A stretch of 64,000 nt of DNA from Commensalibacter oyaizuii (GCF_029953265.1 NZ_JASBAO010000001.1:1750001-1814000), one strand, 5' to 3'. Positions 37,186 to 46,199 are shown, numbered from the stretch's first letter. Notes: generated by a model from the sequence alone, not told the origin. A program made the numbers and translations.

Positions 37186-38100
37186 ATGTCAGATATTAAA
37201 TCACTAGAAGATATTTTTAATGATGATGATTTAGGTTTATTAGATGATGGTAAAGATGGTGACATCTTTAAAATTAGGCATGTGCCTGCACAACGTGCTG
37301 TCGCAGATGAAGTTGCACAACGTAAACGATGTAAAGATTTTGGTCAGTTTGAACATCTATTTAAAGATGTTCATAGAGAGCTTAGAGAAGGTAAGCGTAA
37401 GTTATTGCCTTTCAATGATAAAGGGTATCAACTCATTGAAGGAAGTTATTATGTTTTAAATGGGTTACTTGTCTATCTTGCTAATATTAATTTTACTCAA
37501 GAAGAGAAAACTGTTGGTGGTAAACGTTTTCGCAAAGATGGTAGGACACGCACTATTTTTGAGAATGGTACAGAATCTACAATGCTTTATCGCTCACTGG
37601 CTAAAGCTTTATATAAAGATGGGCGTATCATTTCAGAAACGAATGAGAAAGCAAATTCTAATTTTTATACTCATTTTAGTGGAGTTACTGAAGACGATAC
37701 ATCTACAGGGTATATCTATATCCTAAAATCCAAAAGTAAAGATCCACAAATTCAGTCTATTGATCATCTATATAAAATAGGGTTTTCAACTACTACTGTT
37801 GAAAAACGTATTGTAAATGCAAAGAAAGAAGCTACATATTTAATGGCTGATGTTGAGCTTATTGCAGAGTTTCAAGCTTTTAATATTAATCCTCAGAAAT
37901 TTGAATATTATTTACATGTCTTTTTCGGTGAATCTTGCCTTGATTTATCAGTCGCAGATAAAGAGGGTCGCCATCATCGACCTAAAGAATGGTTTGTTGC
38001 GCCACTAGATGTTATTCAGAAAGCAGTTGAGCTGTTGGTAAACGGACAAATTATAAATTATCAATACAACAAATTTACAAAAAAAATCCAATTAAGATAA
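37186..38100 (+). CDS. GIY-YIG nuclease family protein (T5orf172/MUG113 type)
   Basis: A 304-residue protein. The N-terminus MSDIKSLEDIFNDDDLGLLD holds the motif shared with the preceding small protein. The GIY-YIG-like domain occupies about 180-285: TGYIYILKSKSKD, HLYKIGFSTTTVEKRIVNAK, then EYYLHVFFGESCLDL and RHHRPKEWFVAPLDVI, matching the T5orf172 pattern in which Gly-Tyr-x-Tyr and Tyr-Lys-Ile-Gly replace the classic motif. It is probably the DNA-cutting subunit of the system. It appears intact and ends the four-gene operon. Confidence 0.82.
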   Translation: MSDIKSLEDIFNDDDLGLLDDGKDGDIFKIRHVPAQRAVADEVAQRKRCKDFGQFEHLFKDVHRELREGKRKLLPFNDKGYQLIEGSYYVLNGLLVYLANINFTQEEKTVGGKRFRKDGRTRTIFENGTESTMLYRSLAKALYKDGRIISETNEKANSNFYTHFSGVTEDDTSTGYIYILKSKSKDPQIQSIDHLYKIGFSTTTVEKRIVNAKKEATYLMADVELIAEFQAFNINPQKFEYYLHVFFGESCLDLSVADKEGRHHRPKEWFVAPLDVIQKAVELLVNGQIINYQYNKFTKKIQLR

Positions 38101-38130
38101 TTATTAGTTGTTTAACAAGCGGATTCAATA

Positions 38131-38384
38131 TTAAAGATCATCTAAATTAACTCTGACACGTTTTGCAGGATTATTTAAACGTCCACACGCAACTGTTAAA
38201 ATATCATCATATTGATCATTATCACTGATCATCACTGAAATCTCTGAAAAAGGTAATTTTTATTTTCAGCAACATAACGTAAAAGTAGCCTTAGAGCATC
38301 TGGGGGGATAAATTAAGCTTATCAAAAGCTCTATAAGCATCCTTTTTTTAAGTTTTCATCCTCTCTAATTTGAATAGTGCTCAT
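38131..38384 (-). pseudogene. RelB/DinJ-family antitoxin, frameshifted
   Basis: Begins MSTIQIREDENLKK, then shifts near 38340 to AFDKLNLSPPDALRLLLRYV and again to LPFSEISVMISDNDQYDDIL with ending NNPAKRVRVNLDDL. This is the ribbon-helix-helix plus tail layout of RelB/DinJ antitoxins. No toxin partner is found on either side, so it is an orphaned, broken half of a module. Confidence 0.65.
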
Positions 38385-38615
38385 TATTTCTTACCTTCAG
38401 ATCAAACTATAATAAATAAATTATTATGTAATTACAAATGTAGTGCAATGACTTATCGAACAAGCTTATGGATAAAACTAGGTTATGATTACCTGTCGAT
38501 ATATTTAATTGATTGTGGGGGTCTCCATAAATTTTTCTTCGTATTTTTATAGTGATAATCAAGATTAGTGTTTAAATAAGCTAAATGAAATTAGTTGATA
38601 AAATAAACAATTTAT

Positions 38616-38633
38616 CTATAATATATACTATTA
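38616..38633. promoter_or_regulatory. Palindrome-like operator before phd, near match to vapBC operator
   Basis: CTATAATATATACTATTA matches the perfect palindrome before vapB (31590-31607) at 15 of 18 positions, including the TATATACTAT core. It ends 15 bases before the phd ATG and overlaps a likely -10 region. Both are operator-like by position. Confidence 0.45.
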
Positions 38634-38648
38634 ATCATGGAGTACAAT

Positions 38649-38873
38649 ATGCGTGTAACATCAACAGATTTTCAACAAAATATTGGTACATACAGTGATG
38701 TAGCACAAAGAGAACCTGTGTTTATCACTAACCATAATAGAGATCGTTTAGTATTATTATCTGTAGAAGATTATAATCTTTTGCTTAATGCCTCCCGAAC
38801 AAATCGTAAGATTAAAATACAAGAAAGATTACAACATCATAGCCGTACACTAACTGAACTTTCCAAAAGATGA
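38649..38873 (+). CDS. phd: Phd/YefM-type antitoxin
   Basis: A 74-residue antitoxin with the Phd/YefM DNA-binding fold: MRVTSTDFQQNIGTYSDVAQ, then PVFITNHNRDRLVLLSVEDY, followed by a charged C-terminal tail (IQERLQHHSRTLTELSKR) for toxin binding. ATG 38649 has a GGAG box six bases upstream; an earlier ATG at 38637 lies within that box region and is less likely. It overlaps the doc start by 4 bases (ATGA). Confidence 0.85.
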   Translation: MRVTSTDFQQNIGTYSDVAQREPVFITNHNRDRLVLLSVEDYNLLLNASRTNRKIKIQERLQHHSRTLTELSKR

Positions 38874-39268
38874 TTGAACCTAATTGGATATCTAAAGAGG
38901 ATATATACGAAATTCATTCAATGGTCTTAAATAAGGATGGTGGTTCTAAAGGTATCCGTGATGAGAATTTACTTGAAATTGCTTTAAATAAGCCTAAACA
39001 GCATTTTGCTTATTGAAATCAAAACATATTTTTATTAGCTGCTACTTATGCTCTTGGTATTAGTAGAAATCATCCATTTGTTGATGGAAATGAAAGAACT
39101 GCTTTTTTAACAACAGATTTATTTTTACTAGACAACGGGTATCAGTTACGACAATATGATGATTTACGATATGTTGAGATTATGATTGACCTTGCACAAG
39201 GTAAAATATCTCAAGAGAATATGGCTCAGTATTTGCAAAGATTTTCTTATAAAGTTACTAACTTGTAA
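38870..39268 (+). pseudogene. doc: Doc toxin (Fic-fold kinase), interrupted by a stop codon
   Basis: Reads MIEPNWISKEDIYEIHSMVL to KPKQHFAY, then TGA at 39014-39016, then NQNIFLLAATYALGISRNHPFVDGNERTAF and a normal C-terminus. The Fic motif HPFVDGNERT is intact and downstream of the stop. Family sequences have Gly at the stop position, so a single GGA-to-TGA change would explain it. Doc phosphorylates EF-Tu when free of Phd. The truncated product lacks the active site, so the toxin is dead while the antitoxin gene remains open. Confidence 0.85.
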
Positions 39269-39285
39269 TAATTATAAAACATTCA

Positions 39286-39540
39286 ATGGATAATACTAAA
39301 AATGGATTAATCTTCGCGCATACTGCAATTAGGCAAGACATTGAGGGTCGTTATTGTTTGAATGATTGTCATAGAGCATCTGGAATGGGAATTTCCAAGA
39401 AGCCTAGCGAATGGTTAAGAAACGAACAAACCTCTAAATTAATCGCAGAAATCTCCCAAAGCGGGAATTTGCGCTTTGACGGAAAACAGCCATTTTCTGA
39501 AAATAATATTAAGCTGGTTGGCCTTGTCGTTATTGTTTAA
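39286..39540 (+). pseudogene. KilA-N domain protein, truncated by IS remnant
   Basis: The product begins MDNTKNGLIFAHTAIRQDIE and continues RYCLNDCHRASGMGISKKPS-EWLRNEQT, the KilA-N DNA-binding fold found in phage antirepressors. After about residue 77 the sequence runs into the IS6-type remnant and stops at 39540. The usual C-terminal domain is lost. It is of phage or plasmid origin. Confidence 0.75.
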
Positions 39541-40225
39541 GCTATCGAGATATTGAGGAGTTGTTCTTAGAGCGTGAAGCAAATGTTGATCACAGCACGT
39601 TAAACCGTTGGGTATTACGCTATACTCCACTATTGGAGAAACGTTTGAGAGGGTTTAGAAGACCGCATTGTGGTCAGGTTAGAATTGATGAAACCTGTAT
39701 CAAGGTCAAAGGTCAGTGGAAGTATTTATACAGAGCCATTGATAAAGATGGCACTTCAATTGATTTCTTACTGACTGCCAGAAGAAATATCAAAGCAGTA
39801 CAACGATTCTTTAGAAAAGCGTTTAAAGAAGATAGGCTCTTTGCACCCACTCATATTGGAACAGATAAAGCCTTAACTTTTGCAAAAATCGTAAAAGCAA
39901 TGAAGAATGAGGATATTCTCTCTAATGATTATTTCCATGAAACTAAGAAATCTTTACAACAGGGAATAGAGAATGATCATTTTAGATTAAAGAAAGGCAT
40001 ATCAGGAAATGGTTACTTCCTATCTTTTCATACAGCCAGAAGAACACTCAAAGGATATGAAGCCATCCTCTGGATAAAAAAAGGACTTGGTTTTAAAGGA
40101 AAATGGACGATCGAAGAGCAAATCAATCTCATTCAAAATATCTTCGGTTTAAACAATCCTCTTGCTTGTTAAATCCCCTCACCATGCCAACAATCACAGC
40201 CATATTAGCTATTTCTAATAAGACC
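39520..40225 (+). mobile_element. IS6-family remnant, third copy (5'-deleted)
   Basis: Related to, but clearly diverged from, the two boundary IS6 copies. The left side begins around 39520-39530, directly at the codons for RYCLSYRDIEELF, so about 200 bases of the element including the transposase N-terminus are missing. The right side ends near 40225 in TTTCTAATAAGACC, similar to the right inverted repeat of the other copies. It lies against the truncated KilA-N gene. Confidence 0.75.
39528..40172 (+). pseudogene. IS6-family transposase, N-terminally truncated
   Basis: An open frame of about 200 residues covering the DDE catalytic domain: HCGQVRIDETCIKVKGQWKY (first Asp), HIGTDKALTFAKIV (second Asp), and the Glu region GIENDHFRLKKG, ending KWTIEEQINLIQNIFGLNNP. 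The helix-turn-helix N-terminus (about 35 residues) is gone. A TTG at 39561 could start translation. Unlike the boundary copies, the catalytic part has no stops or shifts, so it is a possible source of trans activity only if the missing part is dispensable, which is unlikely. Confidence 0.75.
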
Positions 40226-40280
40226 TCTTATAGTATACATTAATAATATTAAAGTATAATTTAAAAATGGGATTAATGAT

Positions 40281-41336
40281 ATGCCATTACCATTTATTTT
40301 ATTAGGCGGAGCAGCCACTTTAACCGCAATTGGTGGAAAGAAAACATATGATGGATATCAAGCAAAGAAATTAGCAAATCAGATTTTAAGAGATACAAAA
40401 GATAAATATGAAAAAAGAAAATCTTTACTTGATGATATAAACAATATTGCAAGCAAAAAATTAGAAAATTTAGGAAAGCTACAATTAAATATTGGCAAAA
40501 GCTTTGATGAATGTGATCAATTGGTTGTAGAGATTTTACAAAATAGAAAAGTTCAGAATTATGCTCATGTTGATGTTAATGTTCCTCAGCATAAATTAGA
40601 TGAAATACGCCAAGTAGCAATTAGCGCAATAGGATACTTATCAACGATCGTAGGTGGTGGTATATCGAGTGCTGCTGCTGGATTTGCTGTCTATGGTGGA
40701 GTTATGACATTCGCTGCGGCATCCACAGGAACATCTATTGCAAGTTTATCAGGAGTGGCTGCTTATAATGCTACTATGGCGGCTATTGGTGGAGGATCTT
40801 TAGCAACAGGTGGATGGGGAATGGCAGGTGGTGCTATGGTTCTTGGTGCATCTGTTGTTGCTCCTATATTAGCTGTAGGCGGTATAGCATATGCAATACA
40901 TGGAACAAAATCATATAATAAAGCTCATGAAACCCTCAAAGAGGTAGATGAAGCGTGTGCAAAAATGTCATTGGCAAGATCACACTTAACTTATATAATC
41001 AACGCTATAGATAGAATATATTTATTATTAAATAAAATAAATAATGTATTTCAAGAGTATTTTGAATCTTTAAAAGAAATTAACGTATTAATTAAAAATA
41101 AAGACAAAGAACAAATAGAAAAATTGAGTGAAAGTGCTACTTTGACTATAGATAATGGTTATAAATTAGCGGCAATGATGGCTAATATTATTTCTAAACC
41201 ACTATTTAAAACAAAGAATAATGGTTTAGAAATTTTGACTGATGAGAATGGTTTTCAAATATTAGATACAAAAGGGTTGGATCTTACCTTATCCAATAAT
41301 CAAACAGAGTTTGATGCATTTCAAAAGTTAAATTAA
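40281..41336 (+). CDS. Glycine-zipper membrane protein of three-gene cassette
   Basis: A 351-residue protein. The N-terminus has a hydrophobic Gly/Ala segment (PLPFILLGGAATLTAIGG), then a long coiled-coil-like stretch (about 25-110). A Gly/Ala-rich region follows (about 115-215) with repeated small-residue patterns such as GGGISSAAAGFAVYGGVM, STGTSIASLSGVAAYNATMA and AIGGGSLATGGWGMAGGAMV, then a second helical stretch (about 220-300). Related proteins in other proteobacteria are usually left as hypothetical or loosely labelled. The layout suits a membrane-inserting or pore-like protein. It is followed 13 bases later by the next gene of the cassette, and preceded by the IS6 remnant, which ends 55 bases upstream. 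Confidence 0.6.
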   Translation: MPLPFILLGGAATLTAIGGKKTYDGYQAKKLANQILRDTKDKYEKRKSLLDDINNIASKKLENLGKLQLNIGKSFDECDQLVVEILQNRKVQNYAHVDVNVPQHKLDEIRQVAISAIGYLSTIVGGGISSAAAGFAVYGGVMTFAAASTGTSIASLSGVAAYNATMAAIGGGSLATGGWGMAGGAMVLGASVVAPILAVGGIAYAIHGTKSYNKAHETLKEVDEACAKMSLARSHLTYIINAIDRIYLLLNKINNVFQEYFESLKEINVLIKNKDKEQIEKLSESATLTIDNGYKLAAMMANIISKPLFKTKNNGLEILTDENGFQILDTKGLDLTLSNNQTEFDAFQKLN

Positions 41337-41349
41337 GAGAGAAATAATA

Positions 41350-42988
41350 ATGACTGTTTCAACAAAAGTTTCATTTGATTGGTCTGAAGAGCTAAATCAA
41401 TTGGTCAAACAAAGTTAATTACTTCATTTGGGTTGGATTTTTTATTAATCACAGACAAAACTGGTGGTGATGTTGATACAATTCATAACGTAAGAAAAGA
41501 TATATATGTAACTAAAGAAAATCAATCGCGTTATAAAAACATAGGGGAATACGACAGCGATAAATATCATCAATATTCAAACTATATCGAAACTGGAAAA
41601 AAGCATAAAAAACAACAAAAGAGTGAAGATGGCTTGCAAGACGCTTATACAAATAAGATATTAAGTCAAAAAGACAAGAGAAATTTGGATCATGTCATTT
41701 CAGCAAAAGAAATTCATGATGATCCAGGAAGAGTTCTTGCTGATTTGAATGGCGTAGAATTAGCAAATCAAAAACAGAATTTACAATCCACAATCGAAAC
41801 AGTTAATAAAAGTAAACAAGAAAAATCTGTAGATGATTTTTTACAATCATTACCAGCTAATATTGCGAACAAAAAGAAAATAATTGAGAGTAAAGAACGC
41901 AAATTAGCTTCCATGCCACAAGAGACACCTCAAGAAAAAAACGAATATCAAAAACTGAAAGAAAAATCAGAAAAGAAAAGGGACGTGTAACAAAACTAGA
42001 ATCTATAAATCCTGAAAAAATGCGTAAGGCAGATAAAAAAAGCCGAAAAAATTATGAGCAACAAATAAATTTAACTTATTATACAAGTAGCAAATTTTTA
42101 AAGAATACAGGTATTCAAGCCACAAATATAGGCGTTCGAATGGGACTAAGGCAAGCTCTTGGTTTAGTATTAGCTGAAGTATGGTTTGAATTTCAAAATA
42201 CAGTTCCTGAGTTGTATAATAAATACAAAAATATTAGCTTTGAAATTTCTATATTTTTTAACGATGTGAAAATAATTTTTCAAAATATTATACAAAGAGT
42301 TAAAAAACAATTTCAGGATATATTAACCTCTTTTAAAGATGGCATGTTGGGTGGCGTATTATCGAGTATCACGAATACGATACTCAATATTTTTTTAACG
42401 ACAACAAAAATGTGGGGGAAGATTATTCGAGAAACATGGAATAATATTGTAAAAATTGCCAAAATAGTTTTTTTTAATCCAGAAAACCTATCTGTTGGGG
42501 AGTTGACAAAACAATGTTTCAAACTTGTTTCACTGAACCTGGGGGCGTTTTTAGGAACTATAATTCATAACCATCTAACCTTTTTATCTACATTGCCTTT
42601 TGGTTCTTGCATCCAAAACTTCGTAAGCGCGTTGATTGCAGGATTAATTACTTTAGGACTTAATTTCTTTTTAGAAGAAAGTTCTATAATGCGACGTATT
42701 TGGCAATTTTTAGACAAATTTAAAAATTATTATGATCTGACTTTAGAATATTATAAAAAGATTAATAAAGAGTTAGATGCTTATCTTATAGAGTTATCTA
42801 AAATCGAATTTAATTTCAATATAAGTGAATTGAATCAATTCGTTACTAATCTTGAAAATACAAACAATCAGTTAGAACGTCATTTTATTTTGAACTCTAT
42901 GATTGAAAAGGAAGGAATAAAATTACCATACGAAGCAGGGAATAATAGAAGTGTTAAAAAATGGTTAACAGGTTTATGTGACGTCTAA
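41350..42988 (+). pseudogene. Large HNH-like/membrane protein of cassette, two frameshifts
   Basis: Three consecutive frames make one about 546-residue protein. It starts MTVSTKVSFDWSEELNQLVK (41350), shifts by one base at about 41416 to LITSFGLDFLLITDKTGGDV, and shifts again at about 41980 (AAAAGGG) into RVTKLESINPEKMRKADKKS, ending at 42988. Both need one added base in a homopolymer. An HNH-like core is visible at about 41676-41790 (NLDHVISAKEIHDDPGRVL with later Asn residues). The C-terminal half has hydrophobic segments (GMLGGVLSSITNTILNIFL; SALIAGLITLGLNFF). Related proteins carry misleading cobalamin-enzyme labels; nothing here supports that. Function is unknown; a membrane-linked nuclease is inferred. 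Confidence 0.6.
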
Positions 42989-43241
42989 ATTCCCTTGTTA
43001 TAAATGTGGATGTTGTTGCCAACACGTAAATTTATCAGAGGAAACGCTTGATTTAGATCGTGGGGATGGTGTTTGTCAATTTTATGAAGAAAGCACTCGC
43101 TTATGTTCAGTATATAAAAATAGACCAGAAATATGCCAAATCGATTTACAATATAAAATGAAATTTAGTAATGTATATACATGGAATCAATTTGTTGAAT
43201 TAAATCTAGAAGCATGCAAAAAAATTCAATTAATAAAATAA
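42978..43241 (+). CDS. YkgJ-family cysteine-cluster protein
   Basis: An 87-residue protein of the YkgJ type. The N-terminal cluster FPCYKCGCCC (C7, C10, C12, C13, C14) and later Cys residues in DGVCQFYEESTRLCSVYKNR and PEICQ form the usual metal-binding (Zn or Fe-S) set. It starts with GTG at 42978, overlapping the end of the preceding gene by 11 bases, so the three genes from 40281 form one operon. It is the last gene before a 700-base AT-rich spacer. Confidence 0.75.
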   Translation: MTSKFPCYKCGCCCQHVNLSEETLDLDRGDGVCQFYEESTRLCSVYKNRPEICQIDLQYKMKFSNVYTWNQFVELNLEACKKIQLIK

Positions 43242-43943
43242 GTTTCTTATTCATTAACTATTAATATAATTTATAGAAAACTTTTATATTAAATAATATG
43301 TTTTATTTATATAAATGTATTTACTAGATTACACTACATGATTACGAGGGCAATAATAATCAAAAATTAGATGATTTGATTAAAAATAAAATAATATCTT
43401 GTGAGGCGATAAAACATAGTCTGCTGATAATAAAGAAAATAACAAGTAAATAACTCTTTTCATTATCTTTGAAATAAACTTTTAAAAATTTTCGATAAGT
43501 CTTATCTAGTTCTATAAGAATGTAAAACCGCCGTAGAAACTCCAGTAACATTCCTAGGTAAATTATAAACCTTTTATAAATATATTATGTTGAAATAAAG
43601 TAGTTTCGTGAAAAATAAACGACGTAAAATCATTATGTAGTCTAAACTAAGAATAAAATTACTAAGTATTAAAAAAATACATCTTAAGTAATATAATAAC
43701 ATTAATTTGTTTATTTATTATTAATCGTTAATAATTATAAATAAAATTTAATAATTATAAAAATAAATTAAAAATTTTTTAAATAAAAAATAAAATAATA
43801 TTTTGTAATAGTCTTGAAATTCTATATGTAAAATACAATCTCAAATTTATGTCTAAAATTCGAAAACGAATATTTCAAATATATTATCAAATATTAAAAA
43901 ATACTTAACAAAAATTTGTAATTCGGAACATACGAGGTTAAGC
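43242..43943. other. Very AT-rich spacer without supported gene
   Basis: About 700 bases, exceptionally AT-rich around 43680-43810, where runs of A and T with ATAATTATAAA-like steps dominate. A 63-codon minus-strand frame at 43360-43551 is not convincing. It probably contains the promoter of the Hint-domain gene at its right end; no clear boxes. Confidence 0.4.
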
Positions 43944-46199
43944 ATGGTTGATAACAGTATCATACATAGCGACGATTATAGCAAAGTAACAATTACAAAC
44001 GATTACCCATGTCTTGTTGGTGGTAATTGGATTGCAACGGTCCAAGATGGGCAGACTGTTATCACTGATGGTAACAACACCTACACAGGACCCGTTAATC
44101 TTATAGGCGCTAGTTTGACGATCAATAGCGACGCAATTGTCGACGGGATAATTGCCATTCCGAATAATTCCTCAGGGTCTACACCATCAACACTGACGGT
44201 TAACAGTGGTGGTAAATTACAAAATTCTACGATATTCAATAGCAATGTATCTGTAGCTGGTATATCCGAAGGAAATACATATGTCTCTGCTCGTGTGACC
44301 ATTAATTCAGGTAATCGATCTAGTGGGGCTGCTGGTGGTGAATCGGATAGCGATTCTTTTTACAACCCGCTATCAACCAGTAATTCGGCAGGGCAATTGG
44401 ATCTTTCTCAAGGGGCAGAAAATAGCGCCCCAGAATCTTTTCAAATTTCGAATGCTGGTAGTAAATTAACGCTCCAAAACCCATCTCAGAATATTAGGGT
44501 AAATAACCCTTATATAGACTCAAGTGCCACTACTAACAGTAAAGATGATATTTATCTCGGATATAATACAAGTTTTGGCAGCGTAAATGTTGCTAAAGCT
44601 TTAGGAAATGTAGCTTATAATACAAACAATGCTTTCACATTAACAAATGATTTGCCTGTTTATCAAGGGGGTAACTGGACGGCGTCACTGGGAGAAGATG
44701 GGGTCACTTATTACACTGATGGAAAGCAGACGGTTACGGGTCCTTTTAATCTTGTCGGTGCTGGCAATCTAAAGATTAATGCGGGCGCTGTTGTCGACGG
44801 TATCACAATTACAGGTGCAACAACAACGATCACCAATGACGGCACGCTTAAAAATTCTTTCGTGGCAAACGGGTACATAGTTAATAATTCTGGGGGTTTA
44901 ACAGAGAATAATACTTTTCTCTCTGAATATTATACTGGCAATGCTGGATCCACGACGAAAGGTGATTATTTCTACGAAGCGGGTAAAGGGATTAACGGAC
45001 TTTATAATTTATCACAAGCCCCTAACTTAAGAACTTTTGCAATGTCGGACAATAAATCCCCTGCAATTTTTTACGAAGGTTCAATATTTGATGGTTCCTA
45101 TTTTGGGACTGGCCCGAATGGTTACTTTCATATAACCGAGTATGATGGTTCCAATGTTTCTTGTTTTTTGGCTGGAACCTTGATCGAAACTGTCAGTGGA
45201 GGCAGACCAGTCGAACAGTTGACTGTTGGCGATGAAGTAATCGTGTATAAAGATAGAGTAAAAACACATCGTAAAGTTGTTTGGACTGGGTATAATCATG
45301 TGAAGGTTAATTCAAACGTATTCTCAGACATAACAAATTATCCTATTCGAATTTTAAAAAATGCAATTGCAGATAATGTCCCGTTTAAAGACTTACTTGT
45401 TACGTCAGAGCATTGTTTGTTTATCGAGGATAAATTTATTCCTGTTCGCATGTTGGTTAATAACTCAACAATTTTTTATGATAAAACTATTACCGAATAT
45501 ACATATTATCATTTTGAAACGGATGATCATTCTATAGTGGTTGCTGACGGCGCTTTAACAGAAAGCTATCTAGACACTGGTAATCGATCTAATTTTATCT
45601 CCGATACGAACGTTATCAGCATTGTGAATAAAAATAAAAGGTGGGGACAAGATTCTGCCGCACCTTTAGTAACAGCGAGAGAGATTGTTGAGCCACTCTA
45701 CCGTAAATTCACGAAGAGATCAGAGGAAATTGGTTATAAAGCGGATTTATATTCGAAAATAATAACAACAAATGACTATGGTTTATATTTGTTAACCAAC
45801 GACGGTAAGGCCATATATCCATCTCACCAGCAAAAAGATCGTTTTGTATTTAAAATTCCTTCGAAAGTTACAAAGGTTCGACTAATTTCCAATACTAGTC
45901 AACCAAGCACTGTCGTTGGTCCTTTTGTCGATGATCGTCGTCATTTAGGAGTACTAATTGGTGATATTACAATGCTAGAAACCAATCAATATTATCGAAT
46001 TACTGACCATGTGGCTAATAAAAATTTGAAAGGATGGGATGTTCAAGAACGATCTGCTTGTCGCTGGACGAATGGAAACGCAGAGTTAAACATCAGGTCA
46101 AAACCATCAGCACGATTGGGAATATTAGTTATTCGTATCTTAGCTGGTGGCCCTTATGTCTTGCCCCATCAAGAGAGAATGCAACAAAAAGTAGGATAA
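43944..46199 (+). CDS. Hint-domain protein with autotransporter-like passenger repeats
   Basis: A 751-residue protein. Residues about 15-110 and 230-330 are two related beta-repeat blocks beginning DYPCLVGGNWIATVQDGQTV and DLPVYQGGNWTASLGEDGVT, each followed by TGP-NL-GA and DGI motifs as in AidA-like passenger domains. A Hint (Hedgehog/intein) domain starts at C407 (SCFLAGTLIETVSGGRPVEQ) and contains VTSEHCLFIEDKFIPVRML and SYLDTGNRSNF. A C-terminal module ends RPSARLGILVIRILAGGPYVLP. No signal peptide is visible. Such proteins are frequent in Acetobacteraceae. The Hint part might cleave or attach the passenger, but the reaction is unproven. Confidence 0.82.
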   Translation: MVDNSIIHSDDYSKVTITNDYPCLVGGNWIATVQDGQTVITDGNNTYTGPVNLIGASLTINSDAIVDGIIAIPNNSSGSTPSTLTVNSGGKLQNSTIFNSNVSVAGISEGNTYVSARVTINSGNRSSGAAGGESDSDSFYNPLSTSNSAGQLDLSQGAENSAPESFQISNAGSKLTLQNPSQNIRVNNPYIDSSATTNSKDDIYLGYNTSFGSVNVAKALGNVAYNTNNAFTLTNDLPVYQGGNWTASLGEDGVTYYTDGKQTVTGPFNLVGAGNLKINAGAVVDGITITGATTTITNDGTLKNSFVANGYIVNNSGGLTENNTFLSEYYTGNAGSTTKGDYFYEAGKGINGLYNLSQAPNLRTFAMSDNKSPAIFYEGSIFDGSYFGTGPNGYFHITEYDGSNVSCFLAGTLIETVSGGRPVEQLTVGDEVIVYKDRVKTHRKVVWTGYNHVKVNSNVFSDITNYPIRILKNAIADNVPFKDLLVTSEHCLFIEDKFIPVRMLVNNSTIFYDKTITEYTYYHFETDDHSIVVADGALTESYLDTGNRSNFISDTNVISIVNKNKRWGQDSAAPLVTAREIVEPLYRKFTKRSEEIGYKADLYSKIITTNDYGLYLLTNDGKAIYPSHQQKDRFVFKIPSKVTKVRLISNTSQPSTVVGPFVDDRRHLGVLIGDITMLETNQYYRITDHVANKNLKGWDVQERSACRWTNGNAELNIRSKPSARLGILVIRILAGGPYVLPHQERMQQKVG

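Noticed and set aside
38370-38552. 60-codon plus-strand frame
   Set aside because: Overlaps the start of the RelB remnant on the other strand, runs through non-coding sequence, and shows no family features.
41968-41992. Programmed -1 frameshift site
   Set aside because: The site is not a canonical X-XXY-YYZ slippery heptamer in the reading frame, no stimulatory hairpin was evident, and a second unrelated shift exists in the same gene.
41350-42988. Cobalamin adenosyltransferase label for the cassette's large gene
   Set aside because: The sequence shows an HNH-like core and membrane segments and none of the ATP- or cobalamin-binding motifs of that enzyme.
43360-43551. 63-codon minus-strand frame in the AT-rich spacer
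   Set aside because: Composition follows the AT-rich background, no ribosome binding site, no recognisable domain.
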